Shown in pieces: positions 36,937-44,205 of a DNA stretch of 64,000 nucleotides. Under the pieces are notes generated by a model. That model was not told where the DNA came from, did no database searches, and saw only the letters and a program-made list of their open reading frames with translations. Made by a program: the position numbers and the translations under genes. The stretch comes from Prevotella sp. GTDB lineage: Bacteria > Bacteroidota > Bacteroidia > Bacteroidales > Bacteroidaceae. Position 1 is the first letter of the stretch. Each line of letters begins with the position of its first letter. The stretch covers positions 19,338 to 83,337 of the forward strand of contig JAEEJK010000109.1 in the NCBI GenBank assembly GCA_016281815.1. Reading direction: 5' to 3'.

Positions 36937-39099
36937 ATGACAAGACGCATTCTCCTCATCCTCCTCATGACAGCCATGTGCCATCATGCAGGATTATTTG
37001 CGCAGAACAAACCAGAAGAGAAGATTTCAATGACCTTCTACGCCCTGCGCAACATGTACGTCGACAGCGTGTATGTATCACCACTGGTCGAACAGCAGAT
37101 GATGATACTCATGCAGTGTCTTGACCCCCATAGCGAATATCTCACCCCCGAGCAGGCCCGAGCCAATGAGGACATGCTCCTCGGTCCGTCGGCACAGGGT
37201 TTCATCAGCGCTCCGACGGAAAAGTCCATCTCAGCCATTCTGCTCGACAAGGGCATCGGATATATCGACATTGACTACTTTGTGCAATCAACTATCGATG
37301 AATTTCACCAGGTTGTAGACAGTCTGAGAAAAAAGGGGATGAAGAGTCTCGTGCTCGACATCCGTGACAACCCTGGAGGCTTCTTCGACTCCGCCCTCGG
37401 CATGGCCGATGAATTTCTGCCAGTGGGGTCGCTTTTGGTGAAAACCGAGGGTAAGCACCAGCCTCTCAGCGAGGTGAAGGCCCAAATCAAGGGCATCTGG
37501 GAACAAGGGAAATTGGTAGTGCTCATCAATGAGCAGACCATGTCGGCGGCAGAGATTTTCGCCGGGGCCCTACAGGACTGGGACCGTGCCGTTCTTGTCG
37601 GCAGGCGCACCTTCGGCAAAGGACTGATTCAGGAAACACTGCCATTCAGCGATGGTTCTGCCATCCGACTTTCCGTGGCACGCTATTCCACGCCCTCAGG
37701 ACGAAGCATCCAAAAGCCCTACAAAGGGCGTTCCAGAGATGCCTATTTCAACGAGGTGAATCAACGCAGTGCTACGGGAGCACTTCCGGCAGAGGCCAAA
37801 CAGAAAGCCTATGAGACGCTTGTCAACCACCGCACCATCTATGGCGGTGGCGGCATTGCACCCGACCTGTTTGTCGCTTCCGACGACGAGATGCTGGCCA
37901 AGGCGGTGGAAATCATCAAAGACAACCGGCGCTACAAGCAACTGCTCACCACTACGAGTACCGCCACATGGACCTCCTTCCAACAACCAAATGCCATGCT
38001 TCGGCTCAGCGGCACTATGCCCGACCATAGCTATGACGGCAGATACCTCGTCCTCGAGCACCACCATCCGGTCTATTTCGACCAAGTGACCATCCTCGAC
38101 AGTGTTCAGGTCAACGATAGGAAGTTCAAGATGAGTGTAATGATACCCGACTCACTCCACCACACCATTGGCCAGTTGCGGATGTCCAAGTCTGCACCTA
38201 CCGACCTGCCCTCCACCTTTGGTGCCCAGATGATTCTGACACCTGGAGCCATCCAAGCCGACATCGACTCCACCGGCGTCACCCTCTCAGGCGAGAACCT
38301 CAACAGGCAGTTCAGCGACCAAATCCTTCAGGCGGAGCGCCAATGGCGTATCAGCCAGTTTGCCCTCAACGGGCATTACAACACATTGCAACAAGGCCGC
38401 GCGCTGACCGACGAGGAGAACAAGGAGCGGCAACAAAAGTTGGATGCCATCAACACCCAATTCATGGCGGCATATAGCGACCACCTGCGCAAGAACATCA
38501 GTGAGCCTTATGCCTCGGAACTGCTCTTCCGCTATCCTCTTGACCGATACGCTGCTTCCGACCGTGCGTTTTTGTCAGAGCACTGCAATCAGTCGCTGCT
38601 CAGCCAGATGAGGCAGAAAGAGGAAGCAAGGAAGCAGCGCGCCAACTATTTTCAACAATCGCAAAAAGCGACGGGTGTCGGCGCACATTATAGGGAAATC
38701 ATCGGTGAAGCGCCAGACGGCACACCATTGAAACTTACTCAACTCATCCAACCCGGACATGTGACTTTGCTCGACTTCTGGGCATCATGGTGTGTCCCAT
38801 GCCAGCAGGAGATACCATTTCTGAAGGAACTGTATGAGAAATATCACCCCAAAGGTTTCGACATCATCAGCATCTCGCTGGACAAGACCAAAGCCGCATG
38901 GCTGAAGGCACTGGAGCGGAACGACATGCCATGGACGCAAATCTCCGACCTGAAAGCCTGGGACGGACCCGTTACCCAAGACTATGGCATCCAGGCCATC
39001 CCTTATGTGCTGCTGCTCGACAAGCAGGGAAACATCGCACTCAAAAACCTCCACGACAAATTGTTGGAAACAGCCATCAAAGAGCAACTGGCGATGTGA
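36937..39099 (+). CDS. S41 (C-terminal processing) protease fused to a DUF4369-TlpA thioredoxin module
   Basis: 720 residues, signal peptide MTRRILLILLMTAMCHHAGLFA. Residues 25-310 are an S41 peptidase: DPHSEYLTPEQA, LVLDIRDNPGGFFD, catalytic Ser in EQTMSAAEIFAGALQDW (about 202) and Lys in RRTFGKGLIQ (about 227). Only about 25 residues lie between the N-terminal helical part and the S41 core, so the PDZ domain normally found there is missing. About 350-470 looks like DUF4369 (LSGTMPDHSYDGRYLVLEH, VTILDSVQVNDRKFKM). The C-terminus is an AhpC/TSA-type thioredoxin with LLDFWASWCVPCQQEIPFL (about 618) and cis-Pro QAIPYVLLL. One uninterrupted frame. It suggests protease and thiol reductase acting on one periplasmic substrate, perhaps peptides brought in by locus B. 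Confidence 0.85.
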   Translation: MTRRILLILLMTAMCHHAGLFAQNKPEEKISMTFYALRNMYVDSVYVSPLVEQQMMILMQCLDPHSEYLTPEQARANEDMLLGPSAQGFISAPTEKSISAILLDKGIGYIDIDYFVQSTIDEFHQVVDSLRKKGMKSLVLDIRDNPGGFFDSALGMADEFLPVGSLLVKTEGKHQPLSEVKAQIKGIWEQGKLVVLINEQTMSAAEIFAGALQDWDRAVLVGRRTFGKGLIQETLPFSDGSAIRLSVARYSTPSGRSIQKPYKGRSRDAYFNEVNQRSATGALPAEAKQKAYETLVNHRTIYGGGGIAPDLFVASDDEMLAKAVEIIKDNRRYKQLLTTTSTATWTSFQQPNAMLRLSGTMPDHSYDGRYLVLEHHHPVYFDQVTILDSVQVNDRKFKMSVMIPDSLHHTIGQLRMSKSAPTDLPSTFGAQMILTPGAIQADIDSTGVTLSGENLNRQFSDQILQAERQWRISQFALNGHYNTLQQGRALTDEENKERQQKLDAINTQFMAAYSDHLRKNISEPYASELLFRYPLDRYAASDRAFLSEHCNQSLLSQMRQKEEARKQRANYFQQSQKATGVGAHYREIIGEAPDGTPLKLTQLIQPGHVTLLDFWASWCVPCQQEIPFLKELYEKYHPKGFDIISISLDKTKAAWLKALERNDMPWTQISDLKAWDGPVTQDYGIQAIPYVLLLDKQGNIALKNLHDKLLETAIKEQLAM

Positions 39100-39178
39100 T
39101 ACGGCATCCCAGCAAAAAAACTACCTCTCGGAAATGCAAATTATTTGGCATTTCCCTTACTTATTCGATTTTTTGCAT

Positions 39179-39186
39179 TATCTTTG
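39179..39186 (+). promoter_or_regulatory. Putative -7 element upstream of the ribE leader
   Basis: TATCTTTG, a perfect TAnnTTTG match, lies 373 bp before the ribE ATG. It implies a leader of roughly 365 nt, far longer than for other genes here. Confidence 0.6.
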
Positions 39187-39189
39187 CAA

Positions 39190-39480
39190 CCGAAAGGAAA
39201 AGGTATGGCCGTATCGGATAGATCGGGATACTCATCAAATTATTTCGAAAACCGAGAATACTTCTCCTGCCAATGGCGGGCCACATCCGTGAGGACAGCT
39301 GTTTTTCAGCCGGTGGATTACAAAGGCGGAAAGCTCTCAAATCATCTGAAAACGGAGTTTTCATCACATCACCGGTACGGCCTTTTTATTTCCCTAACTT
39401 GTAAAGGAGCATTGACAGTTCAGCGATTATCTTTTCACATATATTTACCATATAATTGTTCATGAACTATCAATAATTTA
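39190..39480 (+). ncRNA. Structured 5' leader region before ribE (unassigned)
   Basis: The gap 39100-39558 (459 bp) contains a predicted promoter and then nested potential stems. CCTGCC/GGCGGG with loop AAT is at 39266-39280; GCTG/CAGC at 39298-39310. An outer stem CCGGTGGAT (39310-39318) / ATCACCGG (39368-39375) encloses GAAAGCTC (39329-39336) / GAGTTTTC (39355-39362). A reading frame of 87 codons (ATG 39205 to stop 39465) overlaps it and may be spurious. It does not show the FMN riboswitch consensus. It could be a regulatory leader of ribE, a small RNA, or a dispersed repeat. Exact ends are unknown. Confidence 0.4.
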
Positions 39481-39558
39481 TGATTAATTCGTGGTAATTC
39501 GTGTTGAAAAAAAATAAAACAACTACAAGGAGCAGTATAACCATCAAAAAAACAAGAC

Positions 39559-40164
39559 ATGTTTTCCGGAATAGTAGAAGAAATGGCCACAGTGACTGAC
39601 ATCAGCCACGATGGCGGCAATATCGACCTCACCCTCACTTGCTCGTTTACCAACGAACTGAAAATCGACCAAAGCGTCAGCCACAACGGCGTATGCCTCA
39701 CCGTCGTACGCATCGACGGCGACTGCTATACCGTGACCGCCATGCGCGAGACGCTCGACCGCTCCAACTTGGGACTGCTCAATGTGGGCGACAAGGTGAA
39801 TGTGGAGCGTTCCATGCTGATGAACGGTCGCCTCGACGGCCATATCGTACAAGGACATGTGGACTGCACCGCCCGCTGCACCGCCAAAGAGGATGCCGAT
39901 GGCAGCACCTACTTCACCTTTGAATATGAATATGACAAGGAGATGGCACGCAGGGGCTATTTCACCGTCGACAAGGGCAGCGTGACCGTCAATGGCGTCT
40001 CACTCACCGTGTGCAACCCCACCGAACGGTCTTTCCAGGTCGCCATCATCCCCTATACCATGGAGAACACCAACTTCTGCACCATTGAAGTGGGAACTAT
40101 CGTCAACCTGGAGTTTGACATCCTCGGCAAATACATCGCCCGACTGAGACAGATAGAGCAGTGA
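39559..40164 (+). CDS. ribE: Riboflavin synthase alpha subunit
   Basis: 201 residues, normal length. It catalyses dismutation of two 6,7-dimethyl-8-ribityllumazine to riboflavin in the cytosol. It starts with the invariant MFSGIVEE and has the two lumazine-binding repeats: first with VSHNGVCLTVV and GLLNVGDKVNVERSM, second with KGSVTVNGVSLTVC and IPYTMENTN. HIVQGHVD links the two. It stands alone on the plus strand, without other rib genes nearby, behind a long leader. Confidence 0.96.
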   Translation: MFSGIVEEMATVTDISHDGGNIDLTLTCSFTNELKIDQSVSHNGVCLTVVRIDGDCYTVTAMRETLDRSNLGLLNVGDKVNVERSMLMNGRLDGHIVQGHVDCTARCTAKEDADGSTYFTFEYEYDKEMARRGYFTVDKGSVTVNGVSLTVCNPTERSFQVAIIPYTMENTNFCTIEVGTIVNLEFDILGKYIARLRQIEQ

Positions 40165-40219
40165 GGTTACTGACCTTATAGATAAAACTCACGAAAGCGT
40201 GGGCCATGGTTGTGTCAGA

Positions 40220-41740
40220 TTACTTTCCTCCTCCATGCCATTCCCTTGCCCTGAAAATGCGCCTGGGAGTATTAGAAGCCTTGAATGCTTCAGGATTCTT
40301 GGCCTTTGTTTTCCCCATGCTCACCTTGTTCTCGTTGGAATAGTAACCATAGTAAGAGCGATCATATCCCCAGTAGTAACTGCCCCAGTTGGGTGAACTG
40401 ACACGCCTCAGTCTGAAATTCTGCCATTTGCCGTTGGCAAGCTCGAGGTATCCAGAAAAGTAATCATCATTAAGCGAATAGTCGCGGATTCTCACATAGG
40501 CATCATCCTCTATGAAGTGTATCTTGATGATACCATTATCGACCGTCCACGTAATATGGTTGGCAATGTAGTTGCGGCTCCATCCATAGTTATTATAGTA
40601 ATCAACCCAGTATCCGTCTCCAGATGCATACCTGTAGGGATCGCGGAGGAAGCAGATCTCAGAGTAGGATGCGTCATAATACTCATCATAGTAGTCGAAA
40701 TAATATGACGTATACATATCTCCTTCCCAAGTTCCCTCGAGACCTGGATTCACTACTACCAGCACCGCTATCGTTGCAGTCTGCTGCAAATTGGTGTCCA
40801 TGACGGTGATGGTGACCTCGCCGACATCTTTTCCAATGATGGTGACCGTGTCATTCTCCACTATCGCCGTGGCTTTCGACTCGTCACTGCTCGTAACTGT
40901 GTAGTTGCCACTGCCAGAGGTGATTTTGACGGTACCCGAGCCATTGGCATAGACCTTCAGAGAACTGTGGGACAATGTAAGCCATGGGATGCCGCTTATC
41001 ACAGGGCGCACACTCAAACCACAGTAGCGGTCGGAGTTGCTGCCCCCTTGGAGGCCGTAACCTGAACCGAACCAAACAGATATATCCTCTTCAAGCGATG
41101 ACGTCCAAAAATAGCCATACACCACAACGGAGTGGAGGTCATGGCCCTTGCGGTAGCCGGCAGCAGGAAGGAAAATGGAGTTGCCGTTCCTCTTGGAGGT
41201 GAACTTCTGGCCTTTCACTCCATTGAGAATCGTCCACTCTGATATGCAGTTGTCGACAAGTTCCTCAAATTCGTTATAAGTCGGTATGCGCCAGTCGCCA
41301 CCCCACATCACGTGTGCCACGTCATCCTCAAGGTCGAGCATAGTCTTATTGTCCACCGTGCCATAACTGGAGTTGGTGCAGTATTTTGTCATGGATGTGT
41401 TTGTGCCGTTGCACCACTTGTAAGTGCTCCATTCGTACCAGTTTTTCTCCTCCGTCTCGCCCCAGGCGTAATAGCCGCCGTATTCCTCAGGCTTCAAGGC
41501 TCCCACGTTGCATGAGGCCCACTTTGTGCCGGAGGGCAGGCGGAGGTCGACGGCCTCGATGGGAGAGGTATCTTCATGCTCCAACCTCGCGCCCCATGTG
41601 AGTTCCAAATCCTCCGTCACCTCAAAGCTCCTGTATGTCCCGTCGGGCATCCTCACATTCAACCATGTCTGTGCTCCCGACGTGCCGCTTGCCAAAAATA
41701 GCAACGCACTGATCACAAGTCTGATATTCCTATATTTCAT
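40220..41740 (-). CDS. Secreted FISUMP-like protein with bacterial Ig-like and C-terminal beta domains
   Basis: 506 residues from the ATG at 41740 (MKYRNIRLVISALLFLASGTSGA is the signal peptide; an ATG three codons earlier is also possible). Residues about 25-50 hold a short motif shared with neighbours (TWLNVRMPDGTYRSFEVTED). About 60-250 resembles the Fibrobacter major paralogous (FISUMP) domain: VDLRLPSGTKWASCNVGA, GGYYAWGETEEK, GGDWRIPTYNEFEEL, FLPAAGYR, YWTSS-like YFWTSSLEE. About 255-340 is a Big_2/BACON-type Ig domain. The remainder is very rich in Tyr (YFDYYDEYYD, YYWGYDRSYYGYY) and may be a lipocalin-like barrel. Function unknown. Confidence 0.65.
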   Translation of the reverse strand: MKYRNIRLVISALLFLASGTSGAQTWLNVRMPDGTYRSFEVTEDLELTWGARLEHEDTSPIEAVDLRLPSGTKWASCNVGALKPEEYGGYYAWGETEEKNWYEWSTYKWCNGTNTSMTKYCTNSSYGTVDNKTMLDLEDDVAHVMWGGDWRIPTYNEFEELVDNCISEWTILNGVKGQKFTSKRNGNSIFLPAAGYRKGHDLHSVVVYGYFWTSSLEEDISVWFGSGYGLQGGSNSDRYCGLSVRPVISGIPWLTLSHSSLKVYANGSGTVKITSGSGNYTVTSSDESKATAIVENDTVTIIGKDVGEVTITVMDTNLQQTATIAVLVVVNPGLEGTWEGDMYTSYYFDYYDEYYDASYSEICFLRDPYRYASGDGYWVDYYNNYGWSRNYIANHITWTVDNGIIKIHFIEDDAYVRIRDYSLNDDYFSGYLELANGKWQNFRLRRVSSPNWGSYYWGYDRSYYGYYSNENKVSMGKTKAKNPEAFKASNTPRRIFRAREWHGGGK

Positions 41741-41792
41741 ACCGTTCATCACCTTTTTTTTCTGAATGTGGATACTTCTTTTCACCAATAAT

Positions 41793-42179
41793 TCATTTTA
41801 CCAACACTTTCCTGCCATTGATGATATAAAGGCCGGGGCTGGCGATACGGTCCAAGTGTTTCCCGTCAACGGTGAAGATGCCGGGTGTGGCACCTGTTTC
41901 TGGGTCTCCGAACACACCGAGGACAGCATCGGTACCGTCATCGTAAAAGAACGTCATCTTCCCGATGTCTGCATAGGCATACTCGGTAGATTCCTTGCCC
42001 ACGGTGAGGACAATGCCATCAGAATTGTGGGTCACCCTCGGAGCGGAAGTGAAAAGGATTTCTCTCACCCCGTCTTGGCCAGTCTTCAATGTCAGCCGCA
42101 GCGCGTTGGGAGTTTTGTCTTGAGCGAAGCCATGCACGCAGGACAGCAGACAGACCAGCAATAGCAACAAATGTCTCAT
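41793..42179 (-). CDS. Small secreted protein with C-terminal sorting-like tail
   Basis: 128 residues from the ATG at 42179, signal peptide MRHLLLLLVCLLSCVHGFAQ (the frame is open to 42209). The body has one short beta domain (ALRLTLKTGQDGVREILF, then STEYAYADIGKMTFFYDD), followed by GIFTVDGKHLDRI...GLYIINGRKVLVK. The same two-part layout is seen in the protein at 50305-50775. It is 52 bp upstream of the FISUMP-like gene and probably cotranscribed with it. Function unknown. Confidence 0.6.
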   Translation of the reverse strand: MRHLLLLLVCLLSCVHGFAQDKTPNALRLTLKTGQDGVREILFTSAPRVTHNSDGIVLTVGKESTEYAYADIGKMTFFYDDGTDAVLGVFGDPETGATPGIFTVDGKHLDRIASPGLYIINGRKVLVK

Positions 42180-42458
42180 ATGCATAGGATTAAGATTTTT
42201 GTAATTCATTCACTTATTTTTCTTGGTTGATTTCATATTATTACGTGTCTTTGTCTTTCTCTGTCGCGAATCGGCCGATAGATTCAAGGTGACAGGTTTT
42301 TTGATTCCTGAAGTCTCTTCATCTTCTTTGACGGCTTTTTTTGCCAAAATGCCTTTGAAAAAGACAAGAGACACCCAATATAGCCAACAATTAAATAGGA
42401 GTTAGCTAAAGATAAAACAAGATTATAGAAAGGCTCTTCATTATTGAAATATTTACCG

Positions 42459-42466
42459 CAAATATA
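42459..42466 (-). promoter_or_regulatory. Putative -7 element for the 42179-40220 unit
   Basis: Minus-strand TATATTTG, 280 bp before the ATG at 42179. The gap 42180-42583 (404 bp) otherwise holds A+T-rich sequence and, next to the DUF2149 stop, a hairpin. No further feature is supported. Confidence 0.4.
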
Positions 42467-42558
42467 AAGAATATTTCAAATAGGAGGTATCATACTTAAA
42501 GTATTTTAAGATTATTTATAGAATCAAGATAATGATCATTGGGGACGGTTCTCAAAGA

Positions 42559-42574
42559 TCACCCGTCAGGGTGA
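42559..42574 (-). terminator. Possible terminator of the B12-riboswitch operon
   Basis: TCACCC/GGGTGA stem with a 4-nt loop lies 10 bp downstream of the DUF2149 stop. Flanking AGATC/GATCT can extend it with a bulge. A short TCTTTG follows on the minus strand, so termination may be incomplete. Confidence 0.4.
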
Positions 42575-42583
42575 AGATCTCTT

Positions 42584-42925
42584 TCATTCCTCATCCGGCA
42601 CATAGATGATGCGCCCATCCTCCAATTGGTAGGCGGTGCCGATGCGACGTCCCATGTTTCCATCACCGTCGACACTTTTTCCGGAGGGTTTATAAGTGTT
42701 GATTTCCTTGCCTTCCTTCGTTATGATTTCCATGTTTTCCTTACCAGGATTCTTCACGATGGTGAAATCTTCCTGTCCGAAAATCTCGGTCATGTTCATG
42801 TGCATGACCATCGCCACCATCAGCGACACGGCGAAAACCATCGCCACATCAAACAAGTTGACCACCACGCTCAGCGGGTCGTTGTCATCATCTTGCAGCA
42901 AAGTGCTCCTACGCTTCCTTCTCAT
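42584..42925 (-). CDS. DUF2149 protein, ExbD-like single-pass membrane protein (HmuV-like)
   Basis: 113 residues from the ATG at 42925 (MRRKRRSTLLQ), overlapping the ExbB-like stop by 17 nt. One transmembrane helix follows a basic N-terminus: DPLSVVVNLFDVAMVFAVSLMVAMVM. The Asp within it (NLFD) sits as in ExbD/TolR helices (PLIDV). A small periplasmic domain ends in GTAYQLEDGRIIYVPDEE. DUF2149 proteins close the hmu haem locus of Porphyromonas as HmuV. It is the last gene of the B12-riboswitch operon and is probably the partner of the ExbB-like channel. Confidence 0.8.
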   Translation of the reverse strand: MRRKRRSTLLQDDDNDPLSVVVNLFDVAMVFAVSLMVAMVMHMNMTEIFGQEDFTIVKNPGKENMEIITKEGKEINTYKPSGKSVDGDGNMGRRIGTAYQLEDGRIIYVPDEE

Positions 42926-43514
42926 GGCTCTCGGCGTAAATGCGTGATACAAAGTCAAGGTTGTTGACATCTTTGGCATACCAACGGGTTTTCAGTTGCT
43001 GGGTGAACAAGCCCACAGCACTGATGACCAGTCCCACTACGGTGGCGGAGAACACCACCTGCATGTTGTAGGCCATACCTGATATGTCGCCCGTGGAAAG
43101 ACCTACGAGTGCTGGCGACATGGAAATCAACGTGCCGATAAGGCCCAGTACTGGACCAAGTTTGGTCAGCAGACGGGAGAGGTTCACATCCTTGGCCACT
43201 TCCGTTTCATACTGTGTGATCACATAATCGGTATATGCTTCGCTGGCGGGATGGGCAAGGATGTCTGCCAGATATTCTGTAAAGAGGGATTCATGCTTCT
43301 CAGGAAAAAGACTCCGCAGGTCATCGATACCCGATGGCTGGAGTTCCTTGATGGCCGTGGCCAGGCGACGACAGTCCCTTCTTCTGACCATGAACTGATT
43401 GTAGGTGCTTCCCAGAAGTATCAACGCACGAATGAAAAACACAATCAGCAAGATGATGTCGGGGATGAGCAGCGAGTTGGCTATCCCCAAAAGCATTTTT
43501 GATATTAATTCCAT
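42909..43514 (-). CDS. MotA/TolQ/ExbB-type proton channel protein (HmuU-like)
   Basis: 201 residues with three transmembrane helices: about 15-35 (IPDIILLIVFFIRALILL), about 125-150 (LLTKLGPVLGLIGTLISMSPAL) and about 155-185 (AYNMQVVFSATVVGLVISAVGLF). The second and third form the TolQ/ExbB signature (GPVLGLIGTLI). It starts inside the end of the preceding gene (10-nt overlap) and overlaps DUF2149 by 17 nt, a sign of stoichiometric, coupled translation. Inferred role: with the DUF2149 protein, converting proton-motive force into work on the periplasmic CobN-like protein. Confidence 0.87.
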   Translation of the reverse strand: MELISKMLLGIANSLLIPDIILLIVFFIRALILLGSTYNQFMVRRRDCRRLATAIKELQPSGIDDLRSLFPEKHESLFTEYLADILAHPASEAYTDYVITQYETEVAKDVNLSRLLTKLGPVLGLIGTLISMSPALVGLSTGDISGMAYNMQVVFSATVVGLVISAVGLFTQQLKTRWYAKDVNNLDFVSRIYAESHEKEA

Positions 43515-44203
43515 TTTTTAGTATGATTTCTTGATTTCCATTTGATACGATTTCCCATATAACCAATGGCTATAATCAGGACGGCAGCCGCCAAGGTGAG
43601 TGCCATTGATGTCCAGTCGACAGCCTTCACGTTGGTACGATAGATGATCTCACCTTTCTGGGTGAGCAGCAGACTGAGAAGGCACACCATCACCGTCAGC
43701 CATAAGTGAGCCTCGACACGCTGGTCATTGGCAGGCAGCAGCCTTTTTGCCAACTCTGTACACAATGCAAGGATGACAATCACGGCAATGGTATAGACCA
43801 GACCGATGGTGGAGAAATCCATACCTGCTTGAAGGAAAAGGAACTTGGTGATGCCATAAAACACTACAGGGAAGACCAACAGACTCGGATAAGCATGGAG
43901 CAATAACCGCAGGAATTTTCTGCCCCGTTTGTTCCCCTCATCGTTGAAGCGGGAAAAACAGAACAGCACGTTGATGGCCGATTCGATCGTCACCAAGATG
44001 ACAATGCCCTGAAGCACTGTCTCACTGTGCAGCCAACCGGCTATCTGTGTTTTTGACTGCATCACGGCATAGTCGATGCTCCAATAGGCGAATGCACCCA
44101 ACAAAAGGGTGAAAGCCAGCTGTGACCATAAAGGCCATAGGCTCATTTTCATGGCACAGTTGAAAACGACCAACAGCATCAGCATATAGATAAGCATCTC
44201 CAT
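43505..44203 (-). CDS. Polytopic membrane protein (HmuT-like)
   Basis: 232 residues, six or seven predicted transmembrane helices (for example LIYMLMLLVVFNCAM, WSQLAFTLLLGAFAYWSI, PSLLVFPVVFYGITKFLFL, IGLVYTIAVIVILALCTEL, MALTLAAAVLIIAIGY). No enzymatic motif is visible. It starts 2 bp after the CobN-like stop and overlaps the ExbB-like gene by 10 nt. In Porphyromonas the gene in this place is hmuT, also of unknown function. Inner-membrane location inferred. Confidence 0.7.
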   Translation of the reverse strand: MEMLIYMLMLLVVFNCAMKMSLWPLWSQLAFTLLLGAFAYWSIDYAVMQSKTQIAGWLHSETVLQGIVILVTIESAINVLFCFSRFNDEGNKRGRKFLRLLLHAYPSLLVFPVVFYGITKFLFLQAGMDFSTIGLVYTIAVIVILALCTELAKRLLPANDQRVEAHLWLTVMVCLLSLLLTQKGEIIYRTNVKAVDWTSMALTLAAAVLIIAIGYMGNRIKWKSRNHTKKWN

Positions 44204-44205
44204 AT

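Noticed and set aside
17288..39099. Polysaccharide utilisation loci
   Set aside because: Two SusCD pairs are present but no glycoside hydrolase, lyase or sugar-sensing regulator lies in either operon; the accessory genes are thioredoxins, a protease and PKD/DUF4843 lipoproteins.
39205..39465. 86-residue protein in the ribE leader
   Set aside because: No signal, domain or composition supports it, and it coincides with nested RNA stems, so it was not called as a gene. It cannot be ruled out.
39190..39480. FMN riboswitch upstream of ribE
   Set aside because: The expected GGGGCAGGGTG and ACCGGCGGT blocks are absent in the right order and spacing. Only general stem potential is seen.
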